Notes under the pieces: model-generated | Told to the model about the DNA's origin: nothing | What the model saw: the letters and a program-made list of their open reading frames with translations, nothing else | The model's database searches: none | Translations under genes and position numbers: made by a program | NCBI GenBank assembly: GCA_002477505.1 | Contig: DLQB01000063.1 | Span: 1 to 37,095 of the forward strand | DNA length: 37,095 nt | Direction of reading: 5' to 3' | DNA from: Flavobacteriales bacterium UBA7443 | GTDB taxonomy: Bacteria > Bacteroidota > Bacteroidia > Flavobacteriales_D > Sanyastnellaceae | Shown here: positions 17,582 through 25,713 of the stretch, piece after piece | Layout: the number at the start of each line of letters is the position of its first letter | How positions within the stretch are numbered: position 1 is the stretch's first letter

Positions 17582-18123
17582 GGCGCAATGGATTCGATGC
17601 GAACGGAACTTGATTCTGTGCTGAGCCATTCCCTTCTGGATGAACCGTTCAACTTGAGGGTGATTTCATTCACCTGATCATCGAACAACTCAAAAAAACC
17701 GTCTGAACCGATGGAAAGAGGAAGGGGAGCTCGAAAAGCGGGGGACTCCAGGTAGATGTAGGTCAAATCAAAGTCTATTTCTTTCCCAACAAACGTCCAA
17801 TGAAATGCGGAATCGGAAGTGGAATCGGATTCTTGGTTTGCTGTCCAATGAGCGAGGACATAATTCGCAATGGCGGAATCTGCATCAGCGGATTCCCTTC
17901 TGTCTCCCAGTCGCCAATTGCGCTCTGCACCCTCCGCCACAGAGAGGCTGTTTTCCAGATCATCCGTGAAAACACGCAGAATGCCCTGCCATGTTTGGGT
18001 TTCAGAATTCCATTCCAACGCCAATCGGCTGAAATGAAAGTCGTGGAATGAAGATCCGTTGCTCTTCGCCATGGGGGATGCACATGTGAAGAAGATGGCA
18101 AATAAGATGCGGCTGGATAGCAT
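17578..18123 (-). CDS. DUF6702 family protein, probably exported
   Basis: Small protein (181 aa) of unknown function. The N-terminus is hydrophobic (SSRILFAIFFTCASPMA), suggesting a signal peptide and a periplasmic place. Segments fitting the DUF6702 pattern, recognised by eye, are HDFHFSRLALEWN at the start of the mature part, GILRVFTDDLENSL, FVGKEIDFDLTYIYLE and a late LFDDQVNEITLKLNG. Known members are common in Bacteroidota and often sit near peptidase or repair genes, without a defined role. It is first in a cluster with nth and the ATP-grasp-like gene, each joined by a 4-bp ATGA overlap. A TAATTTTG element lies only 4 bp upstream of the start codon, hinting at a leaderless transcript. 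Confidence 0.7.
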   Translation of the reverse strand: MLSSRILFAIFFTCASPMAKSNGSSFHDFHFSRLALEWNSETQTWQGILRVFTDDLENSLSVAEGAERNWRLGDRRESADADSAIANYVLAHWTANQESDSTSDSAFHWTFVGKEIDFDLTYIYLESPAFRAPLPLSIGSDGFFELFDDQVNEITLKLNGSSRREWLSTESSSVRIESIAP

Positions 18124-18127
18124 GGAA

Positions 18128-18135
18128 CAAAATTA
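18128..18135 (-). promoter_or_regulatory. Putative -7 element of the DUF6702-nth cluster
   Basis: Minus strand TAATTTTG matches TAnnTTTG exactly, 4 bp before the ATG at 18123. No TTG box at standard spacing. If real, the mRNA would start at or beside the start codon. Confidence 0.4.
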
Positions 18136-18156
18136 GGGCGTGGTAACTTGCGAGGC

Positions 18157-19209
18157 ATGACAACGGAAGAAAACTTATTGGGTCAGGTAAGCACTAGTTG
18201 GTCACCTGAAAACCTGCAAACTCTTGACGGGATGCTGGCGGGCAATCCGATTATTGTGATTACTGCGCACCGATCACCGGATGGGGATGCGGTGGGGTCA
18301 GCATTGGGGTTGTGGCATTTGCTTTTGGCTTCAGGGGCAAATGCGGAAGTTGTGCTGCCCGATCGATTCGCATCTTTTCTGGATTGGATGCCAGGAACGG
18401 ACTCCATTTGTTTTCACGAGGAGGATTCAAGGCGAGCGGAATCGAAGGTGGCCGAGGCTGATGTCCTTTTTTGCTTGGATTTTAACGGACCCAATCGCGC
18501 TGGAAATTTGGCAGCTGCCATCACATCAAGTAAGGCGAGGCTTGTGATGATTGACCATCACCGAGAACCAGATGATTTTGCTGAATTGGCCATTTCAGAT
18601 CCCACGTGCGGATCCACGTGCGAGTTGGTTTGCGATTGGGCATTGGCTTCGGGCCGATGGTCAAGCATGAGCCTAGATGCCGCCAAGTGTTTGTATACCG
18701 GGCTGGTCACAGACACAGGCTCTTTCCGCTTTCCCTCTGTGTCAGCACACACCCATGCTGTGGTTGCAGCGCTATTGCACAGTGGCCTCAACCATGCGGA
18801 AGTGCATGAATCTACGTTTGACGACCAATCGCTCAGTCGCGTGCAGTTGCATGGTTTTGCCTTGAGCGAACGGTTGAAAATTTGGGATGAGGCCGGCATT
18901 GGGGTGATTGCATTGGATTTGGAAGATTTGAATCGCTTTCATTACGTGTCAGGCGACACCGAAGGATTGGTCAATCGAATCCTCGGCATTCGAGGTGTTG
19001 AAATGGCCATATTTATGCGGGAGTCTGATCCGGGTAAGGTGAAGATGAGCCTGCGTTCAAAGGGCAATTTGGATGTCCAGGCTCTGGCCAGCCAGTATTT
19101 TGATGGAGGTGGACACACGAATGCAGCGGGTGGGGTTCTTTTGGGAATGTCCATGGCCGATGCTCAGGCCAAGGTAGACGAGGCCTTGAATGAATGGATT
19201 CGCAGCTGA
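18157..19209 (+). CDS. nrnA: DHH phosphoesterase, oligoribonuclease/pAp phosphatase type
   Basis: Degrades short RNA oligonucleotides and dephosphorylates 3'-phosphoadenosine 5'-phosphate (pAp), in the cytoplasm. About 350 aa, the NrnA length. The metal-binding motifs of the DHH family are in order: HRSPDGDAVGS (about residues 37-47), FCLDFNGPNR, the DHH motif itself in MIDHHREP, GLVTDTGSFRF, and the DHHA1 domain ending in FDGGGHTNAAGG. The start is taken at ATG 18157; a TTG three codons upstream would add Met-Arg-Gly. It is divergent from the DUF6702 cluster by 33 bp and is followed 2 bp after its stop by the FKBP-like lipoprotein gene. Known: nanoRNA turnover is needed to clear the final products of RNA and c-di-nucleotide decay. 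Confidence 0.92.
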   Translation: MTTEENLLGQVSTSWSPENLQTLDGMLAGNPIIVITAHRSPDGDAVGSALGLWHLLLASGANAEVVLPDRFASFLDWMPGTDSICFHEEDSRRAESKVAEADVLFCLDFNGPNRAGNLAAAITSSKARLVMIDHHREPDDFAELAISDPTCGSTCELVCDWALASGRWSSMSLDAAKCLYTGLVTDTGSFRFPSVSAHTHAVVAALLHSGLNHAEVHESTFDDQSLSRVQLHGFALSERLKIWDEAGIGVIALDLEDLNRFHYVSGDTEGLVNRILGIRGVEMAIFMRESDPGKVKMSLRSKGNLDVQALASQYFDGGGHTNAAGGVLLGMSMADAQAKVDEALNEWIRS

Positions 19210-19211
19210 CC

Positions 19212-20258
19212 ATGGCAAATCGATTTGCACGGTTGCTCCATGATTTGAAGTCACGCAGCGGTTATGTGCTGTGTGTCCTTCTTTGCGGATTTGGTCTGAA
19301 TTCTTGCGACTCGACGGCTCCTAAGGATACGAGCCGGATGGTGTCAACGCTTGATCTATTGGAATTCAACGAACAAAATGCAAAGATCCAAGCAATGTTA
19401 TTGGATTCAATGGCAACGGAGTGGGGCTGGACGGCAGAAAGGAGTTATTCGAAAAACGGGTCGGGTGTTCATGTGGTGCGTCGAAGACTTATTGATCAAC
19501 GTCGACGCATTCAAGCGGGTGATACGCTCTACTGGACGGGAAGAGCGATGCTTCTGGACTCGACTGTTTTGTTTGATTGGACTGCTGCTAAGCCTTTCGC
19601 ATTGGCTGTGGAAGCTTCTAATTGGCCCGACGGTTTTCATGAATTGGGTTTGGAAATGAATGCGGCGGATTCGGTGAGTGCGTTAATTCCTGCACACATG
19701 GGGTGGGGGTTGTCCGGTTTCCCGCCACTCGTTCCTCAAGAAGCGGCTATTTGGTTTGAGCTTGCTTTTCATGATTTGCGACCTGTGTTGATTTCGCATC
19801 CAGCTTCAAGGCAAAAATCAGATCCTGACTGGAACACATGGATTGATGCATTCGAGAAGGGGCATGTGAAGTTGGATTCTGATTGGTTGAAATCGCCTTA
19901 CTTGGTTGGAGGCACTTGTATTTCTTGGTTTGATTCATCGCAAAGCTCCTCGAGTTCAGCCTTTCGTCAGGGGACACGGGTGGAAATAGCCATGCGCACA
20001 TTTCGACCAGGTTTCGACGGTCAAAGTTCAGAGGACTTTGGCTGGAATCGTTGGTCGTTCGAAGCTGGGGATGATGATCAAGTGTTACCTGTGATCGAAC
20101 AATTGATGCGGCAACATCCGAAACGCGATCGCTGGGAATGCCATTGTCGGGTCAGTGATGCGTTCGGTCCTGATGGTCTGCCACAATTAGGTTTGTTGCC
20201 TGAGGAAGTCGTGGGCTTTCAATGGGAGTGGGTCCATTTGGATGAAGGGGCACTCTGA
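19212..20258 (+). CDS. Lipoprotein with two degenerate FKBP-like domains (GldI-like)
   Basis: Probable outer- or inner-membrane lipoprotein: a basic N-terminus, hydrophobic stretch and lipobox LNSC with Cys32. Two FKBP-type peptidyl-prolyl isomerase patterns follow. The first (about 100-190) has GDTLYWTGRAMLLDSTVLFD, PFALAV, LIPAHMGWG and WFELAFHDL; the second (about 225-345) has a similar order with GDDDQVLPVIEQLM and FQWEWVHL. Many residues that line the active site of true FKBPs are replaced, so activity is doubtful. Known: GldI, an FKBP-like lipoprotein, supports gliding in flavobacteria, and FKBP lipoproteins next to DHH phosphoesterase genes occur in this phylum. Inferred: periplasmic chaperone for T9SS or gliding proteins. 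Start 19212, two bases after the nrnA stop; an upstream ATG (19194) would overlap nrnA. Length 348 aa. Confidence 0.7.
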   Translation: MANRFARLLHDLKSRSGYVLCVLLCGFGLNSCDSTAPKDTSRMVSTLDLLEFNEQNAKIQAMLLDSMATEWGWTAERSYSKNGSGVHVVRRRLIDQRRRIQAGDTLYWTGRAMLLDSTVLFDWTAAKPFALAVEASNWPDGFHELGLEMNAADSVSALIPAHMGWGLSGFPPLVPQEAAIWFELAFHDLRPVLISHPASRQKSDPDWNTWIDAFEKGHVKLDSDWLKSPYLVGGTCISWFDSSQSSSSSAFRQGTRVEIAMRTFRPGFDGQSSEDFGWNRWSFEAGDDDQVLPVIEQLMRQHPKRDRWECHCRVSDAFGPDGLPQLGLLPEEVVGFQWEWVHLDEGAL

Positions 20259-20270
20259 AGATTTGCGCGT

Positions 20271-20975
20271 TCAGTTGCCAATCAAAAAGAGGCAAGGTCG
20301 TTTGTTTAGATCAGGCTTGGTTTCCTTTCTCCATTCTTCGATGGTTTTGGATTGGATCCATTCCTCTTCCAACGTAATGTCTACGGCCACGCAAAGCTGT
20401 TGATCGGTATTGAGTCGTTTCAAACACTCTGCAAACGTTGCGTCATTCCGATAGGGAGGCTCCATGAAAATCTGGGTCTCTTTCCTACGCTGAAGCCCAT
20501 CATTCATTTCCTTCCAAATTTTGTCCCTGCGCTGCACGTCACGTGGCAAGTACCCCTTGAATGCGAAATTTTGCCCATTCATGCCAGACGCCATAAGGGC
20601 GAGCAGAATCGAACTGGGGCCTGCATGCGGAACCACGCGCCATCCTGCATTGTGTGCCATACGCACAGCTGCGGCTCCCGGATCGGCCACGCCAGGTGCT
20701 CCGGCATCGGAAAGCAGCGCAATGTCCTGGTCACTTTTGAACCATTGCAGCAAATCCACTAAGTCTTCAGGCTGTGTGTGCTCATTGAGTAAAAAACTCG
20801 GTTTTACATTCGGATTCTCATCGGGAAAGGCATCTTTGAGCAATCGACGCGCACTTCGATCACTTTCAACGATGAGTCGATTGCACAGTTGCAATGAATC
20901 GATGGCGCGCTGAGAGAGCACCTCATGGGGCAGTCGGCAGCCCAGTGTATTTGGGATCAAGTGGAGCGTTTTCAT
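20271..20975 (-). CDS. RsmI-like SAM-dependent methyltransferase
   Basis: Tetrapyrrole-methylase-fold enzyme of 234 aa, similar to RsmI, which 2'-O-methylates C1402 of 16S rRNA. Visible family features are ALLSDAGAPGVADPGAAAVR (SAM-binding and GxPxxxDPG-like loop), VVPHAGPSSILLALMASG and FKGYLP. It is shorter than classical RsmI (about 280 aa) because the C-terminal extension is missing; this short form is widespread in Bacteroidota, sometimes beside a full-length copy, so the target is not certain. It is third in the cluster dnaA - tyrosine phosphatase - methyltransferase, 14 bp after the phosphatase, and converges with the lipoprotein gene (12-bp gap, no terminator hairpin seen). Confidence 0.88.
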   Translation of the reverse strand: MKTLHLIPNTLGCRLPHEVLSQRAIDSLQLCNRLIVESDRSARRLLKDAFPDENPNVKPSFLLNEHTQPEDLVDLLQWFKSDQDIALLSDAGAPGVADPGAAAVRMAHNAGWRVVPHAGPSSILLALMASGMNGQNFAFKGYLPRDVQRRDKIWKEMNDGLQRRKETQIFMEPPYRNDATFAECLKRLNTDQQLCVAVDITLEEEWIQSKTIEEWRKETKPDLNKRPCLFLIGN

Positions 20976-20989
20976 CGCGATAATTGTGT

Positions 20990-21445
20990 CTAACGGAGGG
21001 CACCATTGCTTTCATTCGCCCAGCTATCAATCCAATCTTTCGCTGCTGCATTTAGCATGTCATAGACGCGTTGAAAGCCATCACCTGGACCGTAGTAGGG
21101 GTCGGGCACATCGGTCTTCTCAATGAATTGTTTGATATCGGCTGTGCCTGGGGTCAAGGCTGATACGTCAGCAAAGTTTTGAGCATCCATCACCAAAATG
21201 TAATCAAACGTGTGCAAATCTTGTTCTACCAGGGGGCGCGAACGCTGGGATTCGATGGAGTGACCGTGCCTTCGCATAACTTCACACGACCTTGGATCGG
21301 GTAGGTTTCCTTGATGCCAGCCAGATGTGCCAGCGGAATCAACGAAAAGTTTCAAGTTCTTTTTTTTGGCGTGAATGCGAAGCAATTCTTCACCAATAGG
21401 CGAACGGCAGATGTTGCCTAGGCAAACGACCAAGACACGCTTCAT
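20990..21445 (-). CDS. Low-molecular-weight protein tyrosine phosphatase
   Basis: Removes phosphate from phosphotyrosine; the 151-aa length is standard. The P-loop is CLGNICRS at residues 9-16 (C-x5-R-S, nucleophile Cys9, Arg15), and the general-acid Asp lies in DVPDPYYG (about residue 115). SAGTSGWHQG is another family segment. The gene lies 5 bp downstream of dnaA and upstream of the RsmI-like gene on the same strand, presumably one transcript. No tyrosine kinase or capsule gene is adjacent, so the substrate is unknown. Confidence 0.93.
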   Translation of the reverse strand: MKRVLVVCLGNICRSPIGEELLRIHAKKKNLKLFVDSAGTSGWHQGNLPDPRSCEVMRRHGHSIESQRSRPLVEQDLHTFDYILVMDAQNFADVSALTPGTADIKQFIEKTDVPDPYYGPGDGFQRVYDMLNAAAKDWIDSWANESNGALR

Positions 21446-21450
21446 TCCAT

Positions 21451-22893
21451 TTAGTGAATGGCGAGTTTCTTCTCCAAATCGTCCAAGTATTTTCGGAAGT
21501 GCTTATCTGTCTCTTGCAAGTTGTTGACCGTTCGGCAGGCATGAAGAACTGTTGCGTGATCCTTTCCGCCGCAGTGAAGACCAATGTTGGCCAACGAGCT
21601 CTTGGTCATTTTCTTTGAGAAGTACATGGCGATTTGACGAGCTTGAACGATTTCTCGCTTCCGCGTTTTCGACTTCAGGAGCTCCAAGGGCAGGTCAAAG
21701 TAATCGCAAACAACTTTTTGAATGTAATCGATGCTCACCTCTCGGGCAGTGTTTTTGACAAACTTGTCAATCATCTGCTTCGCTAAATCCAAGGTGATGG
21801 ATTTTTTGTTGAGGCTGCTCTGTGCAATCAAGGAAATCAATGCTCCTTCTAGCTCACGCACATTGGAAGTAATGCTGTAAGCCAAGTATTCGATGACTTC
21901 ACGAGGGAGTTCTATGCCATCGGCATACATCATCTTCTCCAAAATGGCCATGCGGGTTTCCAGCGATGGCACTTGCAGGTCGGCGCTCAATCCCCACTTG
22001 AAGCGGCTGAGCAAACGTTGCTCCATGCCTTGCATTTCAACGGGGGCTTTATCGGATGTCAGCACGATCTGCTTCCCTGTTTGATGCAAGTGGTTGAAGA
22101 TGTGAAAAAAGACATCTTGGGTCTTTTCCTTTCCGCTGAAAAATTGAACGTCATCGATGATGAGGACGTCAACCATCTGGTAAAAGTGACTAAAGTCGTT
22201 CACGGAGTTATTCCTGACCGCATCAATGAATTGGTGTGTGAACTTCTCGGAGCTCACGTAAAGAACGGTGAGTTCTGGATTTTGCTCCTTGATTTCAAGG
22301 CCAATAGCGTGCGCCAAGTGTGTTTTGCCAAGGCCTGTGGAACCATAAATGAGCAGAGGATTAAATGATGTTCCTCCAGGTTTGTTCGCTACAGCGAATC
22401 CTGCAGACCGTGCAAGGCGATTGCACTCTCCTTCAATGAATTGTCCAAAATTGTAATTCGGGTTGAGGTTGGAGTCAATGTTCAACTTGCGAAGACCCGG
22501 AATGACAAATGGGTTTTTGATTGGCGTGTTGTGGATGCCAGCGGTCATGGCAACGGCGGGGTTTTTAGTCGCTTGGCGATTTGTCATGGGCATCTTCACC
22601 GCATACGGGCTCGCGGGTTGCGTTCCTGATGCACCTGAGTTTTCGATAATGATGCTGTATTCAAGTCGGGCATCCGGACCTAACTCTTTATGGATTGTTT
22701 TGCTCAGGAGTTGGATGTAATGCTCTTCAAGCCACTCATAGAAGAATTGTGATGGGACTTGAATGGTCAAAACCTTAGCCTCTAACCGAACCGGTTTGAT
22801 GGGGTGGAACCACGTTTTGAACGCTTGGCTGCTGATGTTGTCCTTGATAATGTCGAGGCAGTTGTTCCAGACGGCTAAGTGATCTTGATTCAT
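21451..22893 (-). CDS. dnaA: Chromosomal replication initiator DnaA
   Basis: Binds DnaA boxes and opens the origin. 480 aa from the chosen start. Domain I (about 1-85) starts with LAVWNNCLDIIKDN. A linker (about 85-140) follows. The AAA+ domain III has Walker A GSTGLGKT (184-191), Walker B LIIDDVQF (244-251), and sensor/arginine segments LLSRFKWGL and SITSNVRELEGAL. Domain IV has the DNA-binding signature GGKDHATVLHA (442-452). The in-frame ATG at 22947 would add 18 residues with no similarity to DnaA, so the ATG at 22893 (MNQDHLAV) is preferred. It leads a cluster with the tyrosine phosphatase and the RsmI-like gene. No perfect DnaA box is seen nearby. Confidence 0.97.
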   Translation of the reverse strand: MNQDHLAVWNNCLDIIKDNISSQAFKTWFHPIKPVRLEAKVLTIQVPSQFFYEWLEEHYIQLLSKTIHKELGPDARLEYSIIIENSGASGTQPASPYAVKMPMTNRQATKNPAVAMTAGIHNTPIKNPFVIPGLRKLNIDSNLNPNYNFGQFIEGECNRLARSAGFAVANKPGGTSFNPLLIYGSTGLGKTHLAHAIGLEIKEQNPELTVLYVSSEKFTHQFIDAVRNNSVNDFSHFYQMVDVLIIDDVQFFSGKEKTQDVFFHIFNHLHQTGKQIVLTSDKAPVEMQGMEQRLLSRFKWGLSADLQVPSLETRMAILEKMMYADGIELPREVIEYLAYSITSNVRELEGALISLIAQSSLNKKSITLDLAKQMIDKFVKNTAREVSIDYIQKVVCDYFDLPLELLKSKTRKREIVQARQIAMYFSKKMTKSSLANIGLHCGGKDHATVLHACRTVNNLQETDKHFRKYLDDLEKKLAIH

Positions 22894-23226
22894 GGCTAAG
22901 TTGAATTTTGAATTCAGTTGGTGGTTCGTATCTCTGCTTTCAACCATCGGATGGTAATGTTGATAAGCGGGTGCAAGATTCTGATAAAGTCGCGGAAAAA
23001 AAAACGTTTTGACTCTTGACTTTTCCCTTTTTTTTATTTTGTCAATCCCAGATCGAAATAATTACAAGGCGGCGGTCTATTATTATATGGTGTTTGTCTA
23101 AATTTATTGTTTAAAGTACTGATAATGAACCTATTGAGAAAAGCTCCGCTTCAGCTGTGTTGATATCTTGGGTAATTTGCTTTGGGCCTTTTTTGAGTAA
23201 TTGTCCCTGTCAAAAATGTCATTATT
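22894..23226. other. AT-rich intergenic region between dnaA and thioesterase
   Basis: 333 bp between divergent genes, visibly richer in A and T than its neighbours, with an A9 run near 22992 and pyrimidine-rich TTTTCCCTTTTTTTATTTTG near 23025. It must hold the promoters of both genes. Two sequences near the DnaA-box complement TGTGGATAA are present: TGTTGATAA at 22958-22966 (one mismatch) and TGTTGATAT at 23158-23166 (two mismatches), exactly 200 bp apart. There is no cluster of good boxes, so a role as replication origin is possible but unproven. No tRNA or small ORF recognised. Confidence 0.4.
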
Positions 23227-23634
23227 ATGGTTCATAACTGTGAGATTCGAGTTCGATACGGAGAGACTGATCAAATGGGGCGAGTCCATCATGCTTCCTA
23301 TGTTCATTATTTGGAAATTGCGAGAATTGAGATGCTGCGTGAACTGGGTCATGCCTATTCGGGAATAGAGGCTGATGGCTTTTTATTGCCTGTTATCGAC
23401 CTTTCAATTCAATACAAGGGAGTGGTTGTCTATGATGACATCATCATGGTGGAAACGAAGGCATCGATCAATGGCCGCATCCGAATGGATTTTTTCTATC
23501 GATTGTGGTGCGGTGAGATTTTGGTCGGTGAGGCTTCTGTTCAATTGGCTTGTTTGAATAAGGAAACGTTGCGTCCCACTGCATTGCCCGATTCGCTCGT
23601 GCGGTCCATACAGACGAGCCAACTCAAGCCTTGA
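23227..23634 (+). CDS. YbgC-like acyl-CoA thioesterase (hotdog fold)
   Basis: Small (135 aa) 4HBT-family thioesterase that hydrolyses acyl-CoA. The signature RVRYGETDQMGRVHHASYVHYLEIARIE, quoted in parts as YGETDQMG (residues 10-17) and HHASYVHYLE, contains the conserved Asp14 and the Tyr/Asn-like region of the YbgC/4-hydroxybenzoyl-CoA thioesterase group. LSIQYKGVVVYDD and the late beta strands fit as well. In many bacteria YbgC belongs to the Tol-Pal locus; no tol genes are here. The gene is divergent from dnaA and its last 11 bp overlap the end of the glycosyltransferase gene on the other strand. Confidence 0.88.
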   Translation: MVHNCEIRVRYGETDQMGRVHHASYVHYLEIARIEMLRELGHAYSGIEADGFLLPVIDLSIQYKGVVVYDDIIMVETKASINGRIRMDFFYRLWCGEILVGEASVQLACLNKETLRPTALPDSLVRSIQTSQLKP

Positions 23635-24736
23635 TGAGTTTAACGAGCGCATTATCATAGCTCCTTACGACGGTATCCCATTGGAATTGCGATGCGATTT
23701 CCCGCGCGCGTTGCCGGCTTGGCTCTGGATGTTGCGCGATTGCTTCAAACCGCATTCTGATGGTCTCAAAATCATCTACGAGGAATTGTTCGTCGCACCA
23801 ATCGTCATATGCATTGCCCTTCCCAAGCAGCGGAATGACACCAAAGGACATAGCTTCGAGAACACTGATGCCGAAGTACTCCTGTTTTGGCGAGTGAATG
23901 ACAAAGTCACTGCGATGCAACAATTCCGCATAAGTTGAACGGTCTGGCGCAAATCCTTCATGAATAATATTGCGACGAAATTGGGTGGTTAATCGCAGTA
24001 GAACGTCTGGTTCTGTCTCGAATTTTGGTCCTAACAAAATCAGCGAAAATGGCACTGCATGCGCCTGAAGATGATTGAGAACACGATAGAAGTATGCCGG
24101 TGCTTTGTCAAATTCCCAACGGTGGTTCCAAACGATTGTTGGGGGAGTGTTGCAAGGTCGCAAGCAGTCGATTTCACGTTTCCACTCTATTCCAATTGGA
24201 AGTGTCTGTGATTTTGCTTCGAAAGGATGGTCTGTAAATGCCCTGGTGCCGTCGGGCATCGGCCCCATAAAAGTTGCTATAGCACTGATAAAATGCTTGC
24301 GATGAAAATCGGAATTGAACCATATGGCATCTGCAGCCATAGCACTCAGGATGTTCATCATTCCGTACGTTCGGTCCCTACCTTTCTGTACGTCGGGGTC
24401 TGTTGGACTCCATGGAAAGGTGATTTGATTTTCATGGAAATATTGAATCACAGGGAGGTGCTGCCAATCCCTTCGCAACAAGCCTTTGAAGGAGGCAACA
24501 TCCATCATGTCCGTACATATGATGGCGTCTGGCGTCTCAGTCATTGGTCGGCATCGCTGGGCGAATTCAGCGCTTGCACTGTGCATTCGCCACTTCCAAT
24601 GCCTGCCCGGCAGCGTGCAAAGCGTGATCGTTCGATTGGGCAAGGCCCCCCAACGCTGTTCGAGGGACCGTGACCAATGAGCATGTGAACCTGTGTGAAA
24701 AGGGTCTAAGATTAGAATGTTCAGTTTTTTAGCCAT
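23624..24736 (-). CDS. Glycosyltransferase, tRNA-queuosine mannosyltransferase-like (DUF3524)
   Basis: The N-terminal domain matches the DUF3524 family, which includes the animal enzyme QTMAN/GTDC1 that adds mannose to queuosine at the wobble base of tRNA-Asp. Segments typical of the family are LILDPFHTGSHAHW at the start, TLPGRHWKWRM (about 42-52), ICTDMMDVASFKGL (about 73-86) and QYFHENQITFPW (about 97-108). The C-terminal half is a GT-B/GT4 fold with FVIHSPKQEYFGISVLEAMSFG, holding the usual EX7E-like pair. The 370-aa length fits. No signal peptide, so it is cytoplasmic. Whether bacterial members act on queuosine or another acceptor is inference. No queuosine synthesis gene is in the window. 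Its start overlaps the end of the nuclease-fold gene by 16 bp. Confidence 0.8.
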   Translation of the reverse strand: MAKKLNILILDPFHTGSHAHWSRSLEQRWGALPNRTITLCTLPGRHWKWRMHSASAEFAQRCRPMTETPDAIICTDMMDVASFKGLLRRDWQHLPVIQYFHENQITFPWSPTDPDVQKGRDRTYGMMNILSAMAADAIWFNSDFHRKHFISAIATFMGPMPDGTRAFTDHPFEAKSQTLPIGIEWKREIDCLRPCNTPPTIVWNHRWEFDKAPAYFYRVLNHLQAHAVPFSLILLGPKFETEPDVLLRLTTQFRRNIIHEGFAPDRSTYAELLHRSDFVIHSPKQEYFGISVLEAMSFGVIPLLGKGNAYDDWCDEQFLVDDFETIRMRFEAIAQHPEPSRQRAREIASQFQWDTVVRSYDNALVKLIKA

Positions 24737-25713
24737 TCAATCAATGCGTCTAAGCGGCTTTTATTGGTTTGTTGTTCTTGCAGTTGGGGTTGTCCTGCTT
24801 GAACCCATGCCGCATACCAATATATTGAACAAGCTTGAATGGATCGTGTCATTCGTTGTTCCACTTGCCCATTCAATTTGCCGTGGTAACAGCTGATGAA
24901 TGCTTCCGATCGCATTTTTTGCCTTGCTTTTCCGCGGATTGTGTAAGAAAAGGCATTTGTTTCGCCAATTTCTTCCATCGTTTCTTTCTCCGCATTAAAC
25001 ACAAGGTCAAGGCATCTGTGGCTCTCAATGATCACGTCCCAGATGGAATCAACACAATGGGGAGACCAAGAGATGGGTAGGTCAGGTCCGAGAAGATTGT
25101 ATTCGTCCATATAAGCTTCAGGGAGTTGCGTTTCCCAAAGGGCATGAATGCCGTTTTGACCACTCGCCGCCCCGTCATAATTTGCAGAAGTGTGCAACGG
25201 GACGTGAAGATCGGCTACATAATGCGCCAGGTCTGCAGCACACTGGAGAATTCGACGTTGATTTTGAGAACGAAAAGCTTCTACCAATCGCTGGTATTGC
25301 CATGCGACATTCCAAGGCCCAATTCCACGGTCCCGCAAACACTTCTCTCCGTACAAAATTATTGCTTCGTCCCATCGAGCGGGAGGCAAGCACATGGAGT
25401 CGTATTCTGAAATTCCAAATTCGTCCAGGTCAATGTAATGTTTCTCTGCTTCGCCGATGACGGAATGTTTTCTGAGGTCCGCATCAAGTGCATGCTCCAC
25501 AAGCCAATTGCGGTGGTGCTTGAAAAATTCATGCAGGGGTTCGGGAACGTGTTGAATGGCAACATCTACAATTTTTCGATGAGCGGCAAAGCCCCAGCCC
25601 ATCAGGCAGGGACATGAGATCACAGCAATAATCCAAGCCCCGTAGTTCCGCTGATTATTGTTCCAACGGGAGTTTTTGGGGCGATTGTGCCGGAGAAGTT
25701 TGAACGGGTGCAT
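24721..25713 (-). CDS. Zinc phospholipase C / S1-P1 nuclease-fold protein
   Basis: Helical metal-dependent hydrolase of the phospholipase C/P1 nuclease superfamily. Metal-ligand segments are recognisable: WGFAAHRKI near the mature N-terminus (Trp and His), HYIDLD, and LAHYVADLHVPLHTSANYDG followed by GIHALWE. Members in Bacteroidota are about 310-330 aa and exported; a hydrophobic stretch (AWIIAVISCPCLM) just before the Trp would act as signal peptide. The start is unclear: ATG 25713 (used here, 330 aa) and ATG 25734 both lie inside comB, while the first ATG after comB (25602) would remove the signal peptide. Substrate, either phospholipid or nucleic acid, cannot be told from sequence. The 3' end overlaps the glycosyltransferase start by 16 bp. 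Confidence 0.75.
   Translation of the reverse strand: MHPFKLLRHNRPKNSRWNNNQRNYGAWIIAVISCPCLMGWGFAAHRKIVDVAIQHVPEPLHEFFKHHRNWLVEHALDADLRKHSVIGEAEKHYIDLDEFGISEYDSMCLPPARWDEAIILYGEKCLRDRGIGPWNVAWQYQRLVEAFRSQNQRRILQCAADLAHYVADLHVPLHTSANYDGAASGQNGIHALWETQLPEAYMDEYNLLGPDLPISWSPHCVDSIWDVIIESHRCLDLVFNAEKETMEEIGETNAFSYTIRGKARQKMRSEAFISCYHGKLNGQVEQRMTRSIQACSIYWYAAWVQAGQPQLQEQQTNKSRLDALIEWLKN

Noticed and set aside
18603..18622. Two CACGTG-containing direct copies (CCACGTGCG) that recall the core of parS
   Set aside because: They lie inside nrnA coding sequence, and the flanks do not match TGTTTCACGTGAAACA.
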